A DNA stretch of 64,000 nucleotides from positions 456,166 through 520,165 of the forward strand of contig CANMSO010000004.1 of assembly GCA_947500545.1 (NCBI GenBank), in the 5' to 3' direction. Positions 27,274 to 37,778 of this stretch are shown here, in pieces. Position 1 is the stretch's first letter; each line of letters begins with the position of its first letter. The notes beneath the pieces are model-generated. The model was given only the letters and a program-made list of their open reading frames with translations, searched no databases and was not told the DNA's origin. A program made the translations under genes and the position numbers. This DNA comes from an uncultured Aquimarina sp. (lineage in GTDB: Bacteria; Bacteroidota; Bacteroidia; Flavobacteriales; Flavobacteriaceae).

Positions 27274-27882
27274 TTAGGTTTTAGGTTTTACGACTTGATG
27301 ATATGTTTCTCTTATTTTCAGAAAACTATCTAAAGCATCAACTGTATTCCATATTCCTCCTAGCACACCAACTCCTTTAAACCCAAGATCGAATGTAGCT
27401 TGTAATTTATCTTCATTGATTCCTCCCATTCCGATCACCACTTCATTTAAATCTGTAACATCAAAACCTTTTCCTTCATAACCAACTTTAGAAATTGAAC
27501 CAAAAACAGGACTTAGTAAAACATATTCAAAATCAACCGGGCAATTTTCAATATCCTCTTTAGAATGAAAAGAGCTACTTACTTTAAATTTCTTCGAATT
27601 ATAATTTTCTACATATCCCTCTAATTTTTCTCCTAAATCCAATCTGGGTTGTTCCTGTATATGAATCCCTCTAAGGTCAAACTCTTTGCAAAGTTCATGA
27701 AACTGATGCAGCATAATACGATTGTAATATGCTGCATCAATTTGACTAAGTAATGTTCTGTAACCCGCTATATCCAATGTTGGTTTTCTAAAATGCAATA
27801 CCTCTAATCCATTTTGGAAAAGGGCATTAATTTCATGGGCTTCGTTTTCTAATTCTCGTTCTGAGGTTAGTATAATCAGCAT
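27274..27882 (-). CDS. ThiE/TenI-like protein, divergent
   Basis: A 202-residue TIM-barrel protein of the thiamine-phosphate synthase / TenI superfamily. The strand LEVLHFRKPT (about residues 29-38) replaces the usual VQLRxK, and YVLLSPVFGSISKVGYEGKG (about 121-140) and VIGMGGI (about 148-154) are kept. The GGTANTLED-type loop of true ThiE is missing. TenI proteins tautomerise the thiazole product, so that role, rather than a second synthase, is my preferred reading. It sits between thiC and thiD in the operon. Confidence 0.82.
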   Translation of the reverse strand: MLIILTSERELENEAHEINALFQNGLEVLHFRKPTLDIAGYRTLLSQIDAAYYNRIMLHQFHELCKEFDLRGIHIQEQPRLDLGEKLEGYVENYNSKKFKVSSSFHSKEDIENCPVDFEYVLLSPVFGSISKVGYEGKGFDVTDLNEVVIGMGGINEDKLQATFDLGFKGVGVLGGIWNTVDALDSFLKIRETYHQVVKPKT

Positions 27883-27910
27883 ATTTTCAGTTTAATGATT
27901 CATCTATATG

Positions 27911-29788
<1,878 letters not shown>

Positions 29789-29822
29789 TTAAGGGATTTG
29801 TCTTATTAATCTTTTTTGTGTC

Positions 29823-29904
29823 TCCTCTCCTTGGGGAGAGGATTAAGGTGAGGGGATTTCAATTTAACACCCTCATCCTAACCTTCTCCCTGAATGGAGA
29901 AGGA
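29823..29904. repeat. Imperfect inverted repeat between thiS and thiC
   Basis: CCTCTCCTTGGGGAGAGG and nearby AAGGTGAGGGG are mirrored by CCCTCATCCTAACCTTCTCC and TGGAGAAGG. I know similar CTCC..GGAG..AAGGTGAGG elements as intergenic repeats in Bacteroidota. It fills half of the 173-bp gap. Confidence 0.6.
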
Positions 29905-29943
29905 ACTCATAATTGTTTATAACCAACTAAATTTTTATTACAA

Positions 29944-30153
29944 TTAACCGCCTTGTGTAGCTTGAATAATAGTTAGTTGATCATTATTATTCAATATTGT
30001 ATCATTCCATTTTTCTTTGGAAACAATTTCATTATTAACGGCAACGGCAATTCCGTTGGATGCAATATTTAATTGCTGCAACAGTTTTTCTACGGTACTA
30101 TTTTCTGAAATAGTTTGTGTGCGATTGTTTACGTTTATGGTCATATTATTCAT
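29944..30153 (-). CDS. thiS: Sulfur carrier protein ThiS
   Basis: A 69-residue ubiquitin-fold protein ending in QGG, the diglycine tail that is adenylated and thiocarboxylated before giving its sulphur to ThiG. The N-terminus MNNMTINVNNRTQTI and the AVNNEIVSK segment are typical. It is the first gene after the TPP riboswitch at 30228-30308. The adenylating partner ThiF is not encoded in this window. Confidence 0.92.
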   Translation of the reverse strand: MNNMTINVNNRTQTISENSTVEKLLQQLNIASNGIAVAVNNEIVSKEKWNDTILNNNDQLTIIQATQGG

Positions 30154-30227
30154 GTTAAATCCATAAACTTTAGGTAGTATTTACCTATTTGAAGAAGAAA
30201 AACCACATATAGCGTATGCGATATTAA

Positions 30228-30308
30228 CTTTTCCCTTCGTCGGTCTTAACCGTATCAGGTTCAAAGGGTATTTCTCAGAATTCGTTATAGCGAATACACC
30301 CCTAAAGT
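30228..30308 (-). promoter_or_regulatory. TPP riboswitch upstream of thiS
   Basis: On the minus strand the conserved order GGGGTG, CTGAGAAATACCC, GAACCTGATACGGTTA and CGAAGGGAA of the THI element is complete. It lies 75 bp upstream of the thiS start codon. It binds thiamine pyrophosphate and would reduce expression of thiS-thiC-...-thiH. Confidence 0.96.
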
Positions 30309-30328
30309 TCATGTTATAAAAATACTAT

Positions 30329-30366
30329 TAAAAAAAGAGGTTACCCATATGTTTAACCTCTTTTTT
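30329..30366. terminator. Terminator after the TonB-dependent receptor gene
   Basis: AAAAAAGAGGTTA pairs with TAACCTCTTTTTT across a 10-base loop. It ends just before the receptor's stop codon region (30369, minus strand) and lies between it and the thiS riboswitch. Confidence 0.75.
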
Positions 30367-30368
30367 AC

Positions 30369-32552
30369 TTAAAATTTAAGTGTTGCTCCCAGCAAGAAAT
30401 TAATTCCTGCTTGCGGATAAAACCCTGCACCTTCTTCCGTGGTAACTGTTCCAGGATTAGAAAAATCATCATCGAATGTAAAGAAGTACCCGTTAGACAC
30501 ATATTCTACATCAAAAACGTTATTTATTAAACCTGTAAGTACAATAGATTTAAATACCGGAATATCTTTAATTTCGTATACGATATTAAGATCATTTGTA
30601 AAGAAGCTATCTAATTTAGAAGTTTTGCTATCAATATTACCCATATATTGTTCTCCAACAAATTTAGAAAGGAACCCTAATTGGAGGCTTTTGATCGGCT
30701 GGTAAATAAACATATTACCAGCGACAATATTTGGAGAATATGAGATGTTTGTATCTCCTAAATTTACCAAACCGCCATCTCTTGAGGTTACAAAATCTTG
30801 ATTCTTATTTGTACTGATAGCTACATTGGGTTTGATTATAAATTTATCTGAAAGTGTAATATCTGCATCAATTTCGATACCTAAACGGTAGCTTTCTCCA
30901 CTTGTTGCTCTTATTGGCGCCCCTACATCATCTAAAGCTCCGGTTAACACCAATTGATCTTTATACCACATATAATATATATTAGTATTCACTATGGTTT
31001 TATTCGTATTAAATCTCCAGCCTAATTCTATATCATTTAGTCTTTCTGCACTATTGATACCGTTTTCAAAATCACTTCTTCTTGGTTCTCTATTGGCTCT
31101 TGCATAAGAAAGATACAATTGATTAGAAGTATTTACTTGATAAGTTGTTCCTAATTTAGGGTTAAAGAAATCATAGTTTTCATCAACTTCAAGAGGTAGA
31201 CGGTCTGAAGTATCTCCTGTAGTTTCATATCCTACAAATCGTCCTTGCAGGTCTATAAAGGCGCTCCATTTATCATTAACTCTATAGGTCGTCTTACCGA
31301 AAACGGTAAATTCATTCTTTTTACCATTTCCGAAATAATAATTATCTCTGATCTCAGAACCTCCTGCATTTTGGGCCCAAATCACCTCGCCAAAATGATC
31401 TCCATCATAATAGCTATAGAAAGCACCAAAATCTACATCAAGATTTGTGTTTTTATAATTTGCAGAGGCATTGATTACATAAAAGTCATTATCTAACCAT
31501 CTACGACGAACTAAATCCGTAGTATTAATGGTTTCTCCACCTATTTGAATTGGTGTAAAGTCATAATCTGCAAAATCTTCATCTTCTTTGTATTGTTCAA
31601 AGAAACCTCTTCCGTAGGTATAATTTAAACCTAGATTAGTAGACCAGTTGTTATTATATTTTTGATTCCAATGTAATTGATAATGATCCTGCTTATAGTT
31701 GTCTACTTCATTATCATAAAATCTCGTATTTCCATCGGCATCTGTATATTGGCCAGCAGGATTAAATGTTCGATCAGTATCTAATGTTGCTTGATCGATA
31801 CCAAACCAAGATTGGTATGTGATTTCATGTCCTCCAAAAGTAACTGCTTTTATTAAGGTGTTTTCGTCAACATAAGACCCTTGTAAAAAGTATGATTTCA
31901 GATCAGACGATCCACGATCAATATAACCATCTGATGCAATAGCCGATAAACGACCGGCAATTTCGATATTATCATTAATTAATCCTGTACTAAATTTTAC
32001 ATTATGCCTTCTGGTTCCAAAAGAACCAAATGAATTTGAGATTTCTGCATTGGCAGTTTCAGAAACAGCATCTGTTAAAAGATTTAAACTTGCTCCAAAT
32101 GCTCCTGAACCATTAGTTGATGTTCCCACTCCTCTTTGTAATTGAAGATTCTCTATAGAAGAAGCAAAATCAGGTAAGTTTACCCAAAAAGTGCCTTGAC
32201 TTTCTGCATCATTAAATGGTATTCCGTTTAAGGTTACGTTTACTCTAGAAGCATCACTACCTCTTACCCTAATATACGTATATCCTATTCCTGTTCCGGC
32301 ATCGGTGGTAGTTACTACACCTGGCAAATAGTTTAGTAAAATCGGGATATCCTGACCCAGGTTACGCTCAGCCAGTTCTTCTTTTGATAGATTAGAGTGT
32401 GTAATTGGTGAATCTGCATCAACTCGAACAGACTTTACTAATACCTCATCAAGCTTTTCTAGTCCGTTGGCTATTGAATCTTTCTGTTTTTCTTGTGCAA
32501 ATACATTTATGCTAAACAAGACAAACGTAAGATAAAACAATACTTTTTTCAT
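30369..32552 (-). CDS. TonB-dependent receptor, likely for thiamine
   Basis: A 727-residue outer-membrane receptor: signal peptide (residues 1-19), a TonB-box-like DEVLVKSVR (about 34-42), a plug domain with the IRVRGSDASRVNVTLNGIPFND block (about 93-114), and a 22-strand beta barrel ending in LGATLKF with a terminal phenylalanine. A TPP riboswitch lies in its leader and a thiamine operon lies downstream. The most likely ligand is therefore thiamine or a thiamine precursor. This is inference from regulation; no ligand-specific residues were identified. Confidence 0.92.
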   Translation of the reverse strand: MKKVLFYLTFVLFSINVFAQEKQKDSIANGLEKLDEVLVKSVRVDADSPITHSNLSKEELAERNLGQDIPILLNYLPGVVTTTDAGTGIGYTYIRVRGSDASRVNVTLNGIPFNDAESQGTFWVNLPDFASSIENLQLQRGVGTSTNGSGAFGASLNLLTDAVSETANAEISNSFGSFGTRRHNVKFSTGLINDNIEIAGRLSAIASDGYIDRGSSDLKSYFLQGSYVDENTLIKAVTFGGHEITYQSWFGIDQATLDTDRTFNPAGQYTDADGNTRFYDNEVDNYKQDHYQLHWNQKYNNNWSTNLGLNYTYGRGFFEQYKEDEDFADYDFTPIQIGGETINTTDLVRRRWLDNDFYVINASANYKNTNLDVDFGAFYSYYDGDHFGEVIWAQNAGGSEIRDNYYFGNGKKNEFTVFGKTTYRVNDKWSAFIDLQGRFVGYETTGDTSDRLPLEVDENYDFFNPKLGTTYQVNTSNQLYLSYARANREPRRSDFENGINSAERLNDIELGWRFNTNKTIVNTNIYYMWYKDQLVLTGALDDVGAPIRATSGESYRLGIEIDADITLSDKFIIKPNVAISTNKNQDFVTSRDGGLVNLGDTNISYSPNIVAGNMFIYQPIKSLQLGFLSKFVGEQYMGNIDSKTSKLDSFFTNDLNIVYEIKDIPVFKSIVLTGLINNVFDVEYVSNGYFFTFDDDFSNPGTVTTEEGAGFYPQAGINFLLGATLKF

Positions 32553-32693
32553 TCGTAAATGATTTATTACGAATAAAAGGGGTAATTACTCTGTTTATTA
32601 AAATTAATTTGATTTAGACCTGCACTGATTTAACACTGCATTTCTTTATTTTTTCCCTTCACTAAAAACATCAGAGATATTATCAGTTTTGGC

Positions 32694-32786
32694 CGTCCCT
32701 TGGCAGCATTACCTGCCCAGGTTCATCGGGTATGATCTCAGCTTCATCTTAAAAAAATTCTTTTTAAGGTTTCTGCACCCCTTTGA
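32694..32786 (-). promoter_or_regulatory. TPP riboswitch upstream of the TonB-dependent receptor
   Basis: On the minus strand the order AGGGGTGC, GCTGAGATCATACCC, GATGAACCTGGGCAGGTAATGCTGCC and AGGGA is complete. An extended, A/T-rich P3a stem (CTTAAAAA paired with TTTTTTAAG) sits between the first and second blocks. It starts about 230 bp upstream of the receptor start and ends about 140 bp upstream. Confidence 0.95.
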
Positions 32787-32902
32787 GATTTCGGGGCAAA
32801 AGTAACATGTTTTATTGATTTATTGTAACTTTATTTAGTGTAATACTAAATCAAACAATCCTTTTCGTTTTTTTTAGTTATAGAATATAGGCAAACAAGA
32901 AA

Positions 32903-35326
32903 ATGAAGAATACAAAAAGATCGGTTACTTTTAAGATCATTGCAGGATATCTGGTTGCAGGTTTACTTGCGGTAACTGCTTTTTGGGTGATCTACCAACA
33001 ATTAAATAATTACACCCAAATAACCGAAATTAAAAACGAAAACAACGAAAAACTTTTTTTAGTAGGTAAAGCGATTACGGGTTTATATGAAGCTGAAAGT
33101 TTAACCAGAAATATTGTTCAAACTTCTGATGTTATTAAGTTTAAAACATATAAAGCAAAAATAGATACTATACTCATTACGATTAATAAGGTTTCTGAAA
33201 TATCTGATGATACATTACAAACCAAAAAAATTGATAGTATAAAATATCTAATCGATAGTAAAAACAAAAACCTTGAAGAGCTCATTGAAATCTATCGCCA
33301 GCGTAAAAAAAAGGGAATCTATGCAGCAGCAATAGATGAATTGAAAAAGGAAAATGAATCCTTTGGAGAGTCTAATTATAATAATCGATTTAGGAAACTA
33401 TCTCCAGAATTCAGAGAAAAGGTAATCAATATTCTAAGCCTATCTAGTGAAGATAATGCCCAACGACTTACCAACCAAACCCTAGATTCTCTTGCTACAA
33501 CAATAAAACAGGTACTTGAGGATCTTGAGGAAAAAGACAGAAGATATAAAAGAGAAATATCAAATAAAGAAAACACTTTATTAAAGAATGATCAAATCAT
33601 CTCGAAACAGTTGAGAGATCTTCTTTCTGCTATAGATTTAAACGAAAGAAATCAATATTATAAGAGGCTAGAAGCTTCTAATCAAGTGCTTAATAAAACA
33701 TCCAATATTATTGTGGTGATCGCGGCCATTAGCCTTCTTATTGCTATTATATTTCTTTATTTAATTACTAAAGATGTATCCAAAAGTCAGAAATATCGTA
33801 ATGAACTTGAAGCAGAAAAAACTTATACAGAATCCCTTTTGAATACGCGTGAATCATTAATCAATACGGTAACTCATGATTTACGTTCTCCATTAAATAC
33901 GGTAATAGGATACTCAGATTTATTAGAAAGAACAGGGCTAAGCAATAAGCAAAAACATTATCTGGGCCACTTGAAAAAATCGTCTGATTATATTCTTCAC
34001 TTAGTAAATGACCTTCTTGATTTATCTAAACTCGAAGCGGGCAGAATGATTATTGAGGAGCTTCCTTTTTCTCCAAAAGAGTTAATTGAAAATACTGTTT
34101 CTAGTGTAATTCCTGTAAACGATAAGAAAAATTTGAATATTAGGATGATCACAGATGATCAATTAAAAAAGCAGTATTTGGGAGATCCTTTTAGGCTTAA
34201 ACAAGTATTAACCAATTTAGTAAATAACGCCTATAAATTCACAGATGAAGGTTCGATAACAATTGCCAGTGAAATCATAGAAAATGGCTTGGCAGAGAAG
34301 CAACTAGCAATATCTGTAAAGGATACCGGGATCGGAATCACAAAAGAGCAGCAACATCATATTTTTGAAGAATTTTCTCAAGGAGACGAGGATACCGAAA
34401 AAAGATACGGAGGTTTTGGATTAGGATTGGCTATTACCAAAAAAATAATCAAGTTACTCAATGGTAAAATTACTCTAGACAGTGAACTTGATAAAGGAAG
34501 TGAATTTACGCTATACATTCCTATTAAACTATCAAGTTCTTTGGCTCCAGAGGAAGAAACAGAAATTTCAGAAATACAGAACTTTTCTAACAAAAAAATC
34601 TTGATAGTAGATGATGATCCTAGTCAATTGTCATTAACAAGTGAAGTTGCCTCTTTGGCGGGATTATCATATGACATTTGCGAAAATGGTATCGAAGCTA
34701 TTTCATTTTTACATAAGACCACATATGATCTAGTACTGACCGATATCCAAATGCCAAAAATGGATGGTTTTGGGCTTCTAAAAGAAATTAAAAACAATAA
34801 AAATCTTGCTAATTTACCAGTGATTGCCCTATCTGGCAGAACAGATACCTCATTTTCTGAATATCAGAAGGCAGGATTTTCTGGAAGTTTAAGAAAACCT
34901 TATGCTCCAAAAGCATTAATAGATCTTATTGCTGAAATTTTAAGGGTTGATTTGGTTGATTACGAAGAGGTCGTAATTGATGATCGTTCTACTGAGGAGT
35001 ACTCGTTGAAAGATTTAATGTTATTTGCACATGGGGATTCTGATTCTCTATATGCAATACTGGATACATTTTATGAAAGTACTGTAGATAATATAAAAGA
35101 ATTAAAAGTAAGAATATCACAAAAAGATACAGATTATATTAAAAAGATTGCCCATAAAATGCTACCTATGTTTAAGCAAATAATGGCAAAAGATGTCGTT
35201 CCAATCCTTGAAAAAATGGAGCATCCGGATCAATATAATCTTGACAAAAATTCAATACTAAATTTAACAAGTGAGGCAATTGAAAAAATAGAAGTTTTAA
35301 TAGGAAAACTAAAAGTAGAAAACTAA
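32903..35326 (+). CDS. Hybrid histidine kinase with receiver and Hpt domains
   Basis: An 807-residue sensor. Order: helix 1 (about residues 12-30), a long coiled-coil-rich sensor region, helix 2 (about 268-290), HisKA with SLINTVTHDLRSPLNTVIGY (His near 328), HATPase_c (NLVNNAYKFTD, DTGIGIT, GFGLGLAI), receiver domain (ILIVDDDPS; phosphoacceptor Asp in LVLTDIQMPKMDG), and a C-terminal Hpt domain with the His in IAHKMLP. The chain allows a His-Asp-His phosphorelay, presumably to a separate regulator. The NtrC-type regulator gene faces it tail to tail with a 4-bp overlap and is the obvious partner candidate. Confidence 0.94.
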   Translation: MKNTKRSVTFKIIAGYLVAGLLAVTAFWVIYQQLNNYTQITEIKNENNEKLFLVGKAITGLYEAESLTRNIVQTSDVIKFKTYKAKIDTILITINKVSEISDDTLQTKKIDSIKYLIDSKNKNLEELIEIYRQRKKKGIYAAAIDELKKENESFGESNYNNRFRKLSPEFREKVINILSLSSEDNAQRLTNQTLDSLATTIKQVLEDLEEKDRRYKREISNKENTLLKNDQIISKQLRDLLSAIDLNERNQYYKRLEASNQVLNKTSNIIVVIAAISLLIAIIFLYLITKDVSKSQKYRNELEAEKTYTESLLNTRESLINTVTHDLRSPLNTVIGYSDLLERTGLSNKQKHYLGHLKKSSDYILHLVNDLLDLSKLEAGRMIIEELPFSPKELIENTVSSVIPVNDKKNLNIRMITDDQLKKQYLGDPFRLKQVLTNLVNNAYKFTDEGSITIASEIIENGLAEKQLAISVKDTGIGITKEQQHHIFEEFSQGDEDTEKRYGGFGLGLAITKKIIKLLNGKITLDSELDKGSEFTLYIPIKLSSSLAPEEETEISEIQNFSNKKILIVDDDPSQLSLTSEVASLAGLSYDICENGIEAISFLHKTTYDLVLTDIQMPKMDGFGLLKEIKNNKNLANLPVIALSGRTDTSFSEYQKAGFSGSLRKPYAPKALIDLIAEILRVDLVDYEEVVIDDRSTEEYSLKDLMLFAHGDSDSLYAILDTFYESTVDNIKELKVRISQKDTDYIKKIAHKMLPMFKQIMAKDVVPILEKMEHPDQYNLDKNSILNLTSEAIEKIEVLIGKLKVEN

Positions 35327-36675
35327 AGGCTAATGTCGTACTGTTTTAGTTTATTATATAGTGTTTTACGATCTATAGAAAGCATCCTTGCCGCCTTCGC
35401 TTTGTTTCCATTTGCCTTTTCCAATGCATCCAGGATTAGTTCTTGCTCATTTTGATTTTTGAACAATCCATAGGTTTGTTTTGTATTGTGAGATGCGTAT
35501 GCAACATCATTAGGCAAAATATCCAACGTAATCATATCACTTTGAGATAAAAGAACAGAACGTTTTACTATATTTTTTAGCTCTCTAAGATTTCCTGGCC
35601 AATCATATTTTTTGAATGCTTCAAGAACTTCATCTGCGAAGCCCACTACATGCTTATCAAGTTCCATATTTGATTCCTCAAGAAAATGATTTGCAAATAG
35701 CATTAAGTCTTCAATTCTATCTCTTAAAGGAGGAACTTTTATAGTAAATTCATTCAACCTATGGTACAGGTCTTCTCTAAATTCTCCTTCTTTTACTGCG
35801 TTGGTAAGGTCTTCATTTGTTGCTGCAATCACTCTAATATCAACTTCAATCTCTTTATTACTACCAACGGGTTTAATTTTTCTTTCTTGAAGGGCTCTTA
35901 GTAGTTGGACCTGTAATTCATAACTTAGGTTGCCTATCTCATCCAGAAATAGTGTTCCACCATTTGCCGCTTCAAAATGTCCTACTTTATCATTTACGGC
36001 ACCGGTAAAAGATCCTTTAATATGCCCAAAAAATTCACTTGAAGCGATTTCTTTTGGTATAGCTCCGCAATCTACGGGTATAAATGGTTTTTCAGATCTT
36101 TTACTTGATTTATGGATACTACTTGCAACATATTCTTTACCTGTTCCACTATCTCCAACTATAAGTACAGACATACGGGTTGGCGCTACTAAAGCAACAT
36201 ATTCATTTAGTTTTTTGGATGCGTCACTAACACCTCTGACAAATGAATCAGTACTGTTTTTTGTGATTTTAGGAATTACAGGTACTCTCTTCCCGTTATT
36301 AGTAGAATTCGAGGCACCTACATTAAGCGCTTTCTCAATGGTTTTTAGAATAGTATCTGGGTTAAATGGTTTAGATATATAATCAAATGCTCCTAGTTTA
36401 ATAGCATTAACCGCCATATTAATCTCAGCATAGCCAGTCATAATAATAACCTGAGTATTTTTATTATCCTTAAGGATTTCGTCTAGCAGCGTTATACCAT
36501 CTCTATCTGGTAATCTAACATCTGCAAGCACAACATCAAAAACATTTTGCTTAATTTTTGGAATAGCCTCATTACCGGAATATGCAGTAGTTACCTCGTA
36601 GTCCTTTTTTTGCAGAAAGGTCTTGAGCATAGTACAAAAAGCCACATCATCTTCAACAATAAGTATCTTGGACAT
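35323..36675 (-). CDS. Sigma-54-dependent response regulator (NtrC type)
   Basis: A 450-residue protein: N-terminal receiver (LIVEDDVAFC; Asp in VVLADVRLPDRDG, about residue 51), central AAA+ domain with Walker A GDSGTGKEYVA, the sigma-54 contact loop GSFTGA (usual form GAFTGA), Walker B GTLFLDEIG, and a Fis-type HTH at the C-terminus (KAARMLSIDRKTLYNKLKQY). It activates sigma-54 promoters when phosphorylated. It overlaps the hybrid kinase gene by 4 bp at their 3' ends. Confidence 0.95.
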   Translation of the reverse strand: MSKILIVEDDVAFCTMLKTFLQKKDYEVTTAYSGNEAIPKIKQNVFDVVLADVRLPDRDGITLLDEILKDNKNTQVIIMTGYAEINMAVNAIKLGAFDYISKPFNPDTILKTIEKALNVGASNSTNNGKRVPVIPKITKNSTDSFVRGVSDASKKLNEYVALVAPTRMSVLIVGDSGTGKEYVASSIHKSSKRSEKPFIPVDCGAIPKEIASSEFFGHIKGSFTGAVNDKVGHFEAANGGTLFLDEIGNLSYELQVQLLRALQERKIKPVGSNKEIEVDIRVIAATNEDLTNAVKEGEFREDLYHRLNEFTIKVPPLRDRIEDLMLFANHFLEESNMELDKHVVGFADEVLEAFKKYDWPGNLRELKNIVKRSVLLSQSDMITLDILPNDVAYASHNTKQTYGLFKNQNEQELILDALEKANGNKAKAARMLSIDRKTLYNKLKQYDISL

Positions 36676-36746
36676 ATCCTATGATTTATTAAGAAAAACT
36701 ATTTTATAAAATTACAATTTAAAACACTTAGTTTAAATAAAAACAT

Positions 36747-36782
36747 AAAAAAAGAGACTCTTGGGAGTGAGTCTCTTTTTTA
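36747..36782 (-). terminator. Terminator of the 36844-37179 gene
   Basis: AAAAAAGAGACTC pairs with GAGTCTCTTTTTT. It lies 60 bp downstream of the stop codon at 36844 and upstream of the NtrC-type gene. Confidence 0.75.
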
Positions 36783-36843
36783 GCACTAAACAACTTTATA
36801 TCGTCCTTGGTTGCAAAACGATATCCTTTTTCTACCCCTAGAT

Positions 36844-37179
36844 TTAAGATTTATTGTCGTTTGGCTTTATAAATTCGCCATTAGCGCTAGCAAATACAAT
36901 TTTTGTATTATCGTTATTTTGTAAAACTATTTTATATGTGTTATCCTTTGACATATAAGACTTTACAATTATAAATTTTTGAGAACCTCTAGCTATTCTT
37001 TCTTGAATAGATAATGGTAATTCTACTTTATTGATTTCAGTATACTCTTGCTGCTCATACTCATAATCCATGAACTCAAATCCATCTCCATCATTTAGAG
37101 CTAATTCATCCTGAGCAATAGCACCCTGTGCCGAAAAGATACTTACTACAATTGCTACTATCATTGGTAACTTTTTCAT
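36844..37179 (-). CDS. Small secreted protein of unknown function
   Basis: A 111-residue protein with a clear signal peptide (residues 1-22, cut after AQGAIAQ). The mature part is acidic (residues 25-45) and then beta-rich. No motif recognised. It is monocistronic, with its own terminator. Confidence 0.7.
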   Translation of the reverse strand: MKKLPMIVAIVVSIFSAQGAIAQDELALNDGDGFEFMDYEYEQQEYTEINKVELPLSIQERIARGSQKFIIVKSYMSKDNTYKIVLQNNDNTKIVFASANGEFIKPNDNKS

Positions 37180-37315
37180 TGGGTTACTAGTAAAATTATT
37201 TCTACACTATTACAATAGTAATAACTGTTCCAAACAACAAAGTCATCAAAAAACACTTTTAACTATTTGATTATTAGGTGTTTAATATTTTGACATTATC
37301 CAAGAAGAACTACCA

Positions 37316-37371
37316 AAAAGCGTGGAATCCCCACAAAAGTGTAGAAAAATTACACGCTTTTAAGAGTGGGG
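37316..37371. other. Interleaved inverted repeats after arfB
   Basis: AAAAGCGTG (37316-37324) pairs with CACGCTTTT (37353-37361), and CCCCAC (37329-37334) pairs with GTGGGG (37366-37371). The two pairings interleave, as in a pseudoknot or as two alternative hairpins. On the minus strand the sequence ends in GCTTTTT, so it may terminate the pnuC-arfB operon. Confidence 0.55.
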
Positions 37372-37376
37372 TTAAT

Positions 37377-37778
37377 TTACAGGAGTGGTTTTTTACGATT
37401 AATCTTCTTTGTCGCCTGTTTTTGCTTACCATCTAAACGTTTTTTGACAGAATTTTTAGAAGGCTTTGTGGCAATTCTCTTTTTAGGAATGTGAAGATTA
37501 GTTTTTAGGGTATCCAAAAGCCTTTTTATTGCTAACTCTTTATTTCTATGTTGGCTTCTGCTTTCGCCACATTGAATCAATAAAATACCAGATTTTGAAA
37601 GTCGTGAAGACAATTTTTGAATTAAAAGTAATTTTTCATCATCTGTAAGTCCAAGTGAAGCCATAATATCAAAACTGAGCTCAACTTTTGATGATACTTT
37701 ATTTACATGTTGCCCACCCGCTCCCGAGCTTCTGATGGCCTTAAATTTTAATTCACTTATAATTACCGAAGTATTCAC
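37377..37778 (-). CDS. arfB: Alternative ribosome-rescue factor ArfB
   Basis: A 133-residue peptidyl-tRNA hydrolase. The GGQ motif is in RSSGAGGQHVNKVSSKVEL (about residues 16-34), and the C-terminus is a lysine-rich tail (about 105-133) of the sort that enters the empty mRNA channel of stalled ribosomes. It starts 4 bp inside the end of the DUF4301 gene. Confidence 0.93.
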   Translation of the reverse strand: MNTSVIISELKFKAIRSSGAGGQHVNKVSSKVELSFDIMASLGLTDDEKLLLIQKLSSRLSKSGILLIQCGESRSQHRNKELAIKRLLDTLKTNLHIPKKRIATKPSKNSVKKRLDGKQKQATKKINRKKPLL

